Shown here: positions 54,351 through 64,000 of the stretch, piece after piece | Numbering within the stretch: position 1 is the first letter of the stretch | How the letters are laid out: every line of letters begins with the position of its first letter | Assembly (NCBI GenBank): GCA_037976565.1 | Contig: CP137672.1 | Coordinates: forward strand, 28,794,877-28,858,876 | From: Mesocentrotus franciscanus | Taxonomy: Eukaryota; Echinodermata; Echinoidea; Camarodonta; Strongylocentrotidae | Direction of reading: 5' to 3' | Length of the DNA stretch: 64,000 nucleotides | Notes under the pieces: generated by a model | Told to the model about the DNA's origin: nothing | The model's database searches: none | The model's input: only the letters and a program-made list of their open reading frames with translations | Made by a program: the position numbers and the translations under genes

Positions 54351-55785
54351 CAGGGGCGGCCGAGTGACTTCCAAAGTGGGGGGTGGGGGCACACCAAGAA
54401 AAAAGGGCACCTATACAAAGGGAAATCTCAAAGCGAAAATATACAATTTTTTAGACATTGGTATATACCCCTACATTGTGATTACATTATCAGGGATGAT
54501 TTCAATATTTGTTTCTCTTTATACACCATAAAATATATTGCTTAAGAATCATACTTTGCAGTTGGGTGTGATAAAAATTCATTTGAGAGCGAGGACAATT
54601 TTTAAAATTTGTGAGGTCGCAGTGCGAAAAATTACATCTTATAAAGAGGAAAAAACCCAATCCTGATGGGGTTATAAGCACATTCTCATAACGGATGACT
54701 GAAAAGACCTTTGATAAGTAACATAATTATATATATAAATGCGAGCGAGCTTTGGGGGAAATTGCTCTTAGTCGCTTGAAATTAGGGGCGCGTTTAATGA
54801 TGAGAGGAAAAGGGGACACTTATCAGAAAAGAAAAGTAGCACGTGTCAAAGTACAATGGGTAATTATTAGAGATGAAAATGGAGCATTTTTTACACCTAC
54901 AAAAAGAGGCACTCACCAGGGATGACAAAAAGCACTTATGAGAATGGGAAATGGGCATCCATCAGAGTTTGATAGGTGCATTTATCGGAGGTGAAAAGGG
55001 ACATTTATGAAAAGGGGATAGGTCCCTTATTAAAAAAGGAGAAGGGGCACGTATCATTGTTAAAAGGGAAATTATCAGACTCGAAAGGGGCACTTATCGC
55101 ACATAAAAAGGGGCACTGACCAGATATGAAAAGGGGTACTTATAATACAGGAAAATGTGCATTAGTTGAAAGAAAAGGTGCACCGATCAGATTTTAATAG
55201 GGGCATTTTTCGGAGGTGAAGGGGGCACTTTTCCGAAGTGAAAAGGAGTAACTTCTCGTACCTGAAAAGGGTCATTTACCAGAGATGAAAAGGGGGCATT
55301 TATGAGAAGGGGAATGGGCTCTCTTTTAGATGGGGCACTTGTCGTTAGGAACAGGGGCAGTTATTAAAAAGGAAAAGGGGCACACTAAGTGAAAATATAT
55401 GGTGCGCTTATCAGAGTTAAAAAAAGGGGTAGTTATACAAGGGGAAGGGAAACTTCTTACAAAGGAAAAGGGACACCTCTCAGATTTGAATCGGGAAATT
55501 ATCAGAGGTGGAGGGGGCACGTATCAAAAGTGAAAAGGGGCACTTACTAGAGATTAAAAAGGGCATTTATGAGAATGGAAAATGGGAACTTGTCGAAGGA
55601 AAAGGGGCACGTGTCAAATTAAAGGGGCACTTATCAGAGGTGAAAAGGGGAAGGGGCACTTTTACAAATAGGGGCACTTGTCAAAGTAAAAGGGGCACTT
55701 TTTCCTATGTAAAAAGGGGCACTTTTCGGGTAGCCCACATGACAAAGTGGGGCACTGTGCCCCCGCCCCGGGAAGGCCGCCTCTG
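54351..55785. mobile_element. hAT-like element filled with a GGGGCAC minisatellite
   Basis: The ends CAGGGGCGGCC (54351) and GGCCGCCTCTG (ending 55785) are inverted. The flanking octamers AATAAAAC and AAGAAAAA agree at six of eight positions. From about 54770 to 55740 the interior is a minisatellite of 20-40-bp units around AAAAGGGGCACTTATCAGAG. The ORFs here only translate this repeat. Confidence 0.6.
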
Positions 55786-55991
55786 AAGAAAAAAACTGAC
55801 ATTTGTCAACTTTTCCCACACAGGTCTCATCAAGCAACATTCGATATCAGAGACTGAAGCTTTCGGTCACATAATATACATGCAGCTAAGGTTCCGTGAT
55901 CCAATATTTTCTCCAGTGACAACTTTTTCCTTTGAGCTTTATTTTGTCGAAAGTATAGGGTCAGAGTAACGGTTGCAATTAGGGTCTAAGA

Positions 55992-56009
55992 TTTAGGGTT
56001 AGGGTTAGG
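55992..56009. repeat. short telomere-like repeat
   Basis: TTTAGGGTTAGGGTTAGG, three TTAGGG units. Too short to be more than a chance or vestigial interstitial tract. Confidence 0.5.
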
Positions 56010-56399
56010 TCAAAGTATAATTCTGGGTTCACGTTTGAAATGAGGAACATGATTGTGATGTTCCATGGCCTTATGTTTGAAGTTCATCTTTTCTGCATTT
56101 CTCTATTTCTCTTCGAATAAGTTGAAATACAAAAAATTTACGTTATCGGTTATTCACTTGATAATTTGATGGAGGAAAAAAACATTATGAGCGTACGTAT
56201 GATCTCTCTTCTCCATTCTTGTCAGACTGAAATGTTTCTAGTACAACAGAATAAGCTAAAGAGCGAGAGAGAGAAAGAGAGAGCCCTGAAGAACATTGTA
56301 TGGTGTGAGGGGAACGATGAAGTTAGGGTCATAGTGAGACATTAACATAAGAGAAAGATAGGTGTAGGCCTATATTCTGCGAGTTGTCTGTGTCTGTCT

Positions 56400-56550
56400 A
56401 TTATTTTGTATCCTCTCTCTCTCTCTCTCTCTATCCATCTCTCTCTTTCTATTTATGTATCTCACGAACACACACACACGCACACACAAATTGGCACACA
56501 CGTTCGCCCAAACAAAAACATACGCGTGATCTCGCGCACACACAAGTCAT
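56400..56550. repeat. (CT)n and (CA)n microsatellites
   Basis: A CT-rich tract near 56412-56450 and CACACA tracts near 56467-56545. A further CT tract lies at about 57037-57070. Confidence 0.7.
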
Positions 56551-57035
56551 GTACATCAATCGTGTGAGGTAACCATGGTCATCCAGATGCACACAAAATG
56601 TTTAGATGTTTTGTTCTTTTTAACCGGATGAATGATTTATATAATTATTTTATTTCTTGACACCTTAATATCTGTCTAGCAAAAGAGTAACTAGGCATAT
56701 CTATAATTCTTAGCTATAGTAGAGACTATTATAAATTATGATAAAAATTCTACATGGTATTCCCATAAAATAAAAGATTCAGTTGTAGCACAAAATTAAT
56801 TAATTTGATATATGGAGTGTCAAGAGCAATCGTCATGTTATTGAAAAATTTGTGTTACTATCCTCCCCCTCCTTGAAGTCTCTTTCACTCCATTGTAGTA
56901 TTAAGTGTTATCCGGTTCGTAAGTATCGTTTCCTCCATTTCCGCGTCTTTCTCTGTTAGTAGTATCTACCCTTCCTTTGTCCCCCTCTACATGTAATTCT
57001 ACCCTCCCCCACCCCCTCCCCACACTTGTTTACCC

Positions 57036-57066
<31 letters not shown>

Positions 57067-57070
57067 CCTC

Positions 57071-59577
57071 TCTATTTATCTGTCTATCCATCTTTCTCTA
57101 TCTATCTCTTCATAGCAGTACTATCACTCATCTTATCAACTACACAACTTATGAAATAAGATTTAATTCAATTCGTTAGGAAAGTCGAGATGTTACGATT
57201 TTGAGAATCTGATAAGATTTCCAAAAGTGTGATGTAGCAAAATTCCTCGTCGACTTAAAAAACCTGCAGCTTATTAGCATTTCATCCAGATTGAAAAGAA
57301 AGAATAAGACTTTAGGAGCTTAATCAACAGATATGAATTCATAGATTTGATATCAAAACTTTATTATTGCATGTTTGTAGAACCTAACCACACAAAAAGT
57401 GTCTTAGTCTTTCGATAACACCTTCATACGTGTTTTTCAGAATGCAAACACTGTTATTACAATATGAAACAAATACCACAAAAAGTTCTCTATAAATTGA
57501 CATCTAAACACAAACGTGTATCGAGTGTACATCTGTCTTAAAAACATGAAATAACAGACATTGATAAAAAAAAACCCTGTCAAATATATTACTTATACTC
57601 ATAGAAAGACTTTGTTTTGAAATGAATACAAGCAGATGTATAGCTCTTGACTATTCTTAGAAAATGAAGTCAGACATCATATATACAGTCCAGAATGATA
57701 AACGATCATAAAAATTTGAAAAATAGTAATTTTTCAACCTGGAGGTAACACAAATCTAATAGGCCGACTTATTGCTATAATCGCAGGGAATACACAGTAA
57801 CATGGTATGTAGGACTTAAAAGTACGAACATAAATTGTCATTAATATCACAACATGATAAGAAGAAAGGTTTCTTCATGTAAATATTTCAAACCAACTGG
57901 AGCATTCATGATAAATTCGTGACTCGTAAGTTTTTTCTATATTGAACTGTTTTGTTTCCAAGCAATAAGTTAACAATTTGTACTAAGAATGTAGCTTTAA
58001 AATGACCATTATGAACTTCAAATACTATAAATATTATACACATATATACATGTATGTACAAAACCCTATTACCAAATTTCGAATTTATGCCCGGTCTGAT
58101 CAGTCATTATTCAATAGTACCACTCTCTTCTGTACTTTATGGACTCGTAAGTGATATTGGATCATAACTATTTTGTTTCGAGAGCCCTCACCTTTTTTTC
58201 TTTTTGCTACCATTACAGCAACTAATAAAATCTAGATATAACAAAGTATAGTCCATTGATACACCTCGGAAGCATTAGCTTGTACAGTCGTATATTATGT
58301 TTGGTTAAAGTTTGTTATAGGCTTGAAGGTTTATCCAATTGCATGTCTTGTAGAATCGCACGATTCACAATGCACATAACTCTCAACCAAGCATTGTCAA
58401 ATGGTAGTTCAATTGACCAGTAAAATTCTTAGTAAAATGAACGTATGATAGAGTTCCTTTTTATTACTATTATTGTTGTCAAATAATTGTTGATAAATGT
58501 ATATATATTATAAAACAAGATGACAGGCGATTTGAAACAGAAAATGAACTGTCCATCTGTGGTGTGTCACTGAGTGTGTGATTGTCACGAATGCCCGGAA
58601 ATTATTTTGGGATACATAATATTTCATCTACACTTTTTACATTTCACATATATCTTACGATTTCAATTCCGTGCTATATACAAAGATATACGCCGATAAT
58701 CTATCTACACTAATGCACTTAGTCTATGAACTAGCTCAATATTTACCATATCAACTGCATGTCGTATATAGGAATACATGTATAACGATTTATGTACATT
58801 TTGTACGCCAAGTTCTTGAACTACCTTTATTACTACATCAAATATACGAGAATATTACGTGATTAAAAATACAAAAGGCCACGGGAGCAAGAAGTGGCTT
58901 AATCTGTATCTGAATACACCTCTTTATCCAAATAAAGATAAGAGAGAACTACACTTTGGACATGTAAGAATGTTGAATCACATGTCTATAAGAACCATAA
59001 AAATACACCTTCCAAAATATGTTTAAGAGAGCTCTGCGTATGCGCATATACACAAATTGGTTAAAATAGGTTACACCAAAATATTTATGTAATCACACTT
59101 TTGTAAAGTCGATTTCACTGTAGGATTCTCTAGGTTTAAGGTTTTATTTAATGACTGATATCAAATTGATTTTTATGTCCTGACAGCTAACTGTTCCTAT
59201 TATACTTGATCTATTTGCATTTTGTGCATTTCTGTGGGTGATGTATACTATTTCTCGCAGAAATAAACTGAATATAATTGTACATTAGATTATATTAAAG
59301 AAAAAAAGAAAGAAAACCATTAAGTTGACCTCCCATATAATTTATGACAATCATTATGTACTGCATGAGATGTAGGCCTACATAGTTATCTATTTTATCT
59401 GAATCCAGAAACGTGGGTATTTTGTTAAGATAGTGTTCACTTGCTGGTATCTAAAGGTACGATATAATATAGAACAAAGATATCTCATAAATGAGGCAAT
59501 ATTATTCACAAATTTACCCTAAAAAGCCGTTTGGGCTGAAATGAGTTAGCGTGGTCGGGTAAATGAATGAACATTAA
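57071..59577. other. AT-rich non-coding sequence
   Basis: No gene-quality frame, RNA gene or clear element was found. Confidence 0.5.
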
Positions 59578-59584
59578 TGAAATG

Positions 59585-59657
<73 letters not shown>

Positions 59658-59990
59658 TGATAATAATAGTTATAATAATGTATGAGATTTATAAGCCGCC
59701 GAATGCACTTGAAATCAAAAGCTCAAGGCGCACTTGAGATACCAAAAAAAGGGAGATAACATAAAAGCATCTGCATTATAAACAAAAGAACAGAAGTAAC
59801 ATGGAACATACAAAACTGACAGAACAATTAATTATATGCCTAATTAACCAGACACGTTTTAAGATTGTTTTTAAACATTATTCAACTGATCTACTATCGT
59901 GAATCTCATAGGGGAGAGCATTCCACGGCGAAGGCCGTGCATAAGCAAGGGTTCTTTCCCCCACTTAGTATTAAGCTTAGGAAGAACAAA
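59578..59990 (-). mobile_element. LINE 3' remnant with (ATT)n tail
   Basis: An (AAT)n run at 59584-59654 is the tail on the minus-strand element. A conserved-looking 3' UTR (TTATAAGCCGCCGAATGC) follows. Near 59945-59865 the minus strand reads AYARPSPWNALPYEIHDSRS and, after a frame change, KNNLKTCLVN, the end of a LINE reverse transcriptase. Confidence 0.6.
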
Positions 59991-61110
59991 CAAAATCGGA
60001 AGTTTCGAGAGCGTAAAGATTTGAAATGTGTATCTCCCATAAAATAATGTGTAATATTTCAGTCAAAAGACAACTTTAGCAGACAACGATTAACGTCATC
60101 GCCTACTTTCCCTACTTATCAGTCAAAGGTATTTCCAGTAACACATTTTCCCATGATACAGGTTACATAGTACAGCAGTTCACTCTAACACGAGAGGCAA
60201 TTGCAGGCAACAGCCCTATTATGTATTATTGTCTTGCATTTTATTTTTGCACGTCATGTACAAAAGCTTTAACCATTATTGGACAATACTTTGACATGAA
60301 ATATCCATCAATAAATTACTGCGCGCGCGAATTAACTATTTTGCTGCAATGACTACAGTCAATCTCTCTGGATTGATGATTAAAATGGTTACAATTTTGT
60401 TTAAACGCTTGCATGTAATATACAAAACAGAAAAATCAACAGTTCCATCTATTGTGTTAAATATTTGTGGTGAACTTAAACCATAACGTCTTGAATTACA
60501 GGATCACAGTGAACGTGTCCTTATGTAATCGTCATGTTTCTTTTAATATTATTTTAATTCGTGAATGTTTCTAAACACGTAATCAATTCTTGAAGTGTCA
60601 ACTACGGTCAAGATGATACACATCACTTTTTTATTTTCCTTTAGCAGATGTATTGTCATGTTTCATATTATTTTATTGTTATTAATCAGGATACCTCTAT
60701 CTAAGAAAAGTTCATGAATATCGATCTGTGGTCTATTATTATATATGATGTCGGATCCATTTTCTTTCATCGCGTGTGAAATATACCTTTCATATTTCCT
60801 TCCTAAAGGAATGAGTGTATAGAGTAAACTGTGTAACAATTAATGGAAATTAAAAATTGAATAAATGATTTCTTAAACTCACAAACTACCAGATATGAGA
60901 TACTACTATGCTACGAAACTTCCACAGTAAATTGAGAAATACCAAACCTGCAGAATCTGTTCAGAAAAATATGTGCAAATAACGCACTTTAAAATTGCAA
61001 ACACTATAATGTGAAAATACAAGGTACTAGCATCACTTCCGAATATTCAAAACATCGTATGGGCAGATGACTAATATTGAATTTTGAACACACGTCAATG
61101 ATAATAAGCA
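59991..61110. other. AT-rich non-coding sequence
   Basis: No gene or clear repeat recognised. Confidence 0.5.
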
Positions 61111-61909
61111 AATATTAACTGACTACGAGGGTAATGGTACAAACTATCATCGCCGAGGTGGTCTCGGGGCTACTATCATCACGAGCCGCAAGGCGAGGGA
61201 TGATAGTAGCCCCGAGATCACCGAGGCGATGATAGTTTGTATCCATTGCCCGAGTAAAGGAGGTTAATATTTGTTTTATATCCCACATCGGCAATAAGGT
61301 CTATTTAAAGTGAATTTTACATAATTAAAAGAACTAGGTTTTCGCTCGCGGCGTTCTGAATCTGCAGGTTTTTTTTAGCTTCAGCAGATATCGGTAGATA
61401 TCGATATCATTTCGCGTAACCTACTTTGCTATGCTTATTCAATGGGCAAGTGGGAAGCAGCAAAAAAATACTATACAAAATGTACTATCGCAGGGTGATA
61501 GTACTCTGAGCACAGGAACATGAAGTGATGGTAAATCTATCATTGATCATGTGACCTCGTTTAGACCAATCACATTGCAAGATTCTTAGTATGCGGGATA
61601 TAATACAAATTATATCCCGCATACTAAGAATCTTGCAATCTGATTGGTCTAAACGAGGTCACATGATCAATGATAGATTAGTACTATCCTCTGTGATAGT
61701 ACCTTTGTACAGTATTTTTTTACTGCTGCCCCACTTGCCCATTGAATAAGCATAGCAAAGTGGGTTACGCGAAATGTCAGTGTTTTTTTTTTTTTGTCAC
61801 GCCGCGAGCGAAAACCTAGTTCATTTAATTATGTAAAATTCACTTTAAATAGACCTTATTGCCGATGTGGTATATAAAACAAATATTAACCTCGTAGTCG
61901 GTTAATATT
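61111..61909. mobile_element. fold-back element with ~300-bp arms and a nested palindrome
   Basis: The outer ends AATATTAACTGACTACGAGG (61111) and CCTCGTAGTCGGTTAATATT (61890-61909) are inverted copies. Arms 61262-61603 and 61609-61888 pair almost throughout around GATATAATACAAATTATATC. A second palindrome sits in the left part at 61137-61252 (ACAAACTATCATCGCC and GGCGATGATAGTTTGT). No ORF. Confidence 0.75.
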
Positions 61910-62167
61910 TTCTTACTGTTTTATCATGTGCGAGATGGACTTTCTTGATCTTTTACTAAAAGTGTGAGAATGCATGTCATGAAAAAAGAATTTGAAAGAT
62001 GCTTCGTTTCTTTTTCGAAACCTTAACGTACGTAGGCTCGACAGCAAAAGTTCTCAGTTAGTGTAGTGTCTAGACCTACTCTAATATATCTCTAAGAGAG
62101 ATCAGATTAATTTGCGGATTTGCCGCGCTTAAGCCAAAATGATTTTTAACGCTGATTGTCAACATCT

Positions 62168-62650
62168 CAAGTTCAAGTTCAAGTTCAAGTTTTATTTCCA
62201 CATCTGATTTAAAAAAACACAAGTACAATTTATATGCATATATACAATAACAAACGTTAAAATGAAACATCTTCAATTTAAATCATAATGTGGTGGGAAA
62301 AACAGAGGCCAAGGGCCTATCGAGGTTATTCCCAAAGATAATAAAATTTACATAAAAAGTTTCTTAAATATACTAAAAACGAGATAAAAATACAGAAATT
62401 AAAATAACACAAAACATCAATATATAGAATTAAACCAGACAAATCCATTACAAAAAAAAAAACGAAAAACAAAAAAGGCATTTATGTAAAAAATAATCCT
62501 AGTTATACATATTCATTAACAAGATATTTATTAAGCTTTCTTTTGAAAATTGAAATCTCATGAACTATTGATTGAGAGTTGAAATTTACTTTGGATATTT
62601 GTAGTCTAACCTAAGGTCCTCTTGTGTGTCTTCATTTTATCTTCAACTCT
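62168..62650 (-). mobile_element. 5'-truncated LINE, minus strand, with TTGAAC tail repeats
   Basis: The minus-strand element ends in CTTGAACTTGAACTTGAACT (near 62169-62190), the same kind of short-repeat 3' end as at 10865. Near 62590-62510 it encodes SIVHEISIFKRKLNKYLVNE, the end of a LINE reverse transcriptase. Confidence 0.65.
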
Positions 62651-62960
62651 GTTCGGGTAAAATTAGAAACATATCAACAAAAAAACCAAAGAGAATGAAA
62701 TATTGGCAAGGCACTTAATATTCTCAACACACTGATGTTGCTTGCCAGAAAACTATGGGGTTCAACAATGATAATACAAAAGAAAAATTGATATATTGAG
62801 ATTGTACCGGGAAAGTAATAAAATTAATATTATCTTCTACAAGCATCTTTCATTACTGCTTCACTAATTTTCCCTAGCAGGGCGCACATATTCTTGACCC
62901 GTGGTTTCCGGAAATATTCATTTCGAGGAAGACATGCCATTTGCCTAGAATATGAAGTTA

Positions 62961-63605
62961 TTATACGACTGCCGAGACGCCTATGGTGTATGCACGTCTT
63001 GCCGGACCATGCTTCACGGTGGCAGTCAGCTTGCCTTCATTGTTCACCTCAGCAATCATGGGATCCAAATACTGGTCTGTCCAACACGAGTCCAATCTGT
63101 AAGAAAATATTTCCCAAGAAATGAGTTGACTTATGTTGTAACATGAATCGAATCGGAAATGACTCATAACGATCATTAATAATTTCAAAAGAAGGCATAA
63201 TAATTTAACGAGCATGAATATAGACTATATAACATTAATTAAGGCTCACTCTGTGATTGACAGATGTGGATGCGTCTTCATGGATTGGATGATCTCAGTT
63301 GCCTTTTCGTTGCCCAGCTCAATGCGGCGAAGGGACAGCTTATGGAGCCGAGGACACGATGTTTTAACTGCTCTGCAGAATTCTGTGGGATCAAGCGTTT
63401 TCTGCCAATCGATGCGAAGTTCGGTGAGATCTCGGAATGGAGAACACGCCATGGTGAGAGTGTTTGACGAGTCGTAATCCGCGCCATAGAAGTTGAGTGC
63501 AAGCGTTTTAACTCGTGGGCATGACGTATGAAGCCCCACCTTCCACAGGCCAGCCATACACCGACAGTCTAGAGACAGCTCATAGACGGACGTCTTTTTT
63601 AGAGT
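62961..63605 (-). CDS. leucine-rich-repeat protein, last two exons (possibly NLR-like)
   Basis: The penultimate exon 63605-63250 follows an acceptor ACTCCTTCAG and reads TLKKTSVYELSLDCRCMAGL, then CPRVKTLALNFYGADY, LTELRIDWQKTLDP and CPRLHKLSLRRIELGNEKAT. These repeated LxxLxL blocks are typical of leucine-rich repeats as in NLR receptors. The donor is ACAGA|GTGAGC. The last exon 63096-62961 follows TTTCTTACAG and continues in phase: LDSCWTDQYLDPMIAEVNNE to HGPARRAYTIGVSAVV and a TAA. Exon lengths 356 and 136 bp combine to a whole number of codons, which supports the model. The upstream exons, including any NACHT or death domain, lie outside the window, so the NLR assignment is only an inference. 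The longer ORF 63606-63845 on this strand is translated intron microsatellite. Confidence 0.65.
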
Positions 63606-63699
63606 CTGAAGGAGTATATCGAAGTTAACATATTTTATATGAAAAAGTTTATACGAATAAATGGTAATGATAATAATCATAAGATGAAGAAGAAGAGAA

Positions 63700-63747
63700 A
63701 GAAGAATGATGAATGATGATGATGATAATAATAATAATAATAATAAC

Positions 63748-63781
<34 letters not shown>

Positions 63782-63782
63782 C
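63700..63782. repeat. (GAT)n/(AAT)n microsatellite
   Basis: ATGATGATGATAATAATAAT-type repeats in the intron upstream of the LRR exons, probably the tail of the repeat that follows. Confidence 0.8.
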
Positions 63783-63829
63783 AAAATTAATACTAATAAC
63801 TTTAACAATGATAACATTGGATATTTTCA

Positions 63830-64000
63830 AAGCGCTCATATCCAATACGCAAGGTGCGCAATGCCCTCCAATATTACCCTGGCTCTAAAGGCTACCGATT
63901 TCGTTGCTCACAGCATTCAATTAATTCCTTCCTACCAATTTAAGACTAGGGTGGAAAGTGACATATGAAGATTAATGTCTTGCCGAAGGTCAATTGTCTA
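63830..64000. mobile_element. retroposon 3'-end fragment continuing past the window
   Basis: CTCATATCCAATACGCAAGG, GCTCACAGCATTCAATTAAT, CTTCCTACC and AATGTCTTGCCGAAGG resemble a common invertebrate non-LTR/SINE 3' region with a microsatellite tail. Family not assigned. Confidence 0.45.

Noticed and set aside
55992..56009. Interstitial telomere or chromosome-end fusion
   Set aside because: Only three TTAGGG units, with no subtelomeric features.
63606..63845. Leu/Ser-rich extension of the LRR protein
   Set aside because: It is the translation of the (AAT)n/(GAT)n microsatellite and follows a good splice acceptor at 63606.
1..64000. CRISPR array or bacterial-type operon
   Set aside because: Introns, LTR elements, Helitrons and a SINE show a eukaryotic genome. 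The regular repeats found are minisatellites within transposons and have no spacer structure.

Overview
This is a eukaryotic genomic window from a draft assembly (it holds a gap of exactly 500 N at 46022-46521). It is AT-rich, intron-containing and about half transposon. The types of element (Harbinger, hAT MITEs, Helitrons, 5'-truncated LINEs, a tRNA-derived SINE, a K02A2.6-type Ty3/gypsy element) and a small family of BTBD17-like BTB-BACK genes suggest a marine invertebrate deuterostome, probably an echinoderm. The species cannot be fixed from the sequence.

Host genes are few. Three paralogous BTB-BACK genes resembling BTBD17 lie at 599-2091 (+), 22905-24346 (-) and 43114-45260 (+). All end their BACK part in the same PRLYL(N/D) motif, and each is broken in frame, mostly at a C or A homopolymer or a TA repeat. 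The third has a readable 5' structure: CRE-like site, TATA box, acidic first exon, 613-bp intron, then the BTB-BACK exon. Two cleanly spliced 3' exons of a leucine-rich-repeat protein lie at 62961-63605 (-). An unidentified coding segment lies at 47719-48114 (-).

Mobile elements by region: 3997-9625 has two fold-back elements built of short degenerate units, a 2.3-kb hAT-like element with a perfect 8-bp target duplication, and a hAT relic. 10015-16062 is a decayed Harbinger element with convergent MADF/Myb-like and DDE transposase genes; a LINE 3' end has inserted in the first gene and a 1.2-kb MITE with 137-bp terminal repeats in the second. 16291-22671 holds several LINE, MITE and SINE fragments. 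24387-31064 is a complete, very young Ty3/gypsy retrotransposon (LTRs differ only by a 4-bp indel) inserted a few tens of bases upstream of a splice acceptor of the second BTB gene.

The most striking structure is 32000-41613: three Helitrons of about 3.2 kb joined head to tail. Each runs from 5'-TC to CTAG-3' with the typical 3' hairpin, and the outer flanks are A and T. Each carries the same nested hAT element with the same 8-bp duplication, so the hAT insertion came before the tandem amplification. Copy 3 matches copy 2 in its 5' part and copy 1 in its 3' part, which points to recombination or conversion within the array.

46522-62600 is mostly non-coding AT-rich DNA with MITEs, a hAT-like element filled with a GGGGCAC minisatellite (54351-55785), microsatellites, LINE ends and an 0.8-kb fold-back element (61111-61909).
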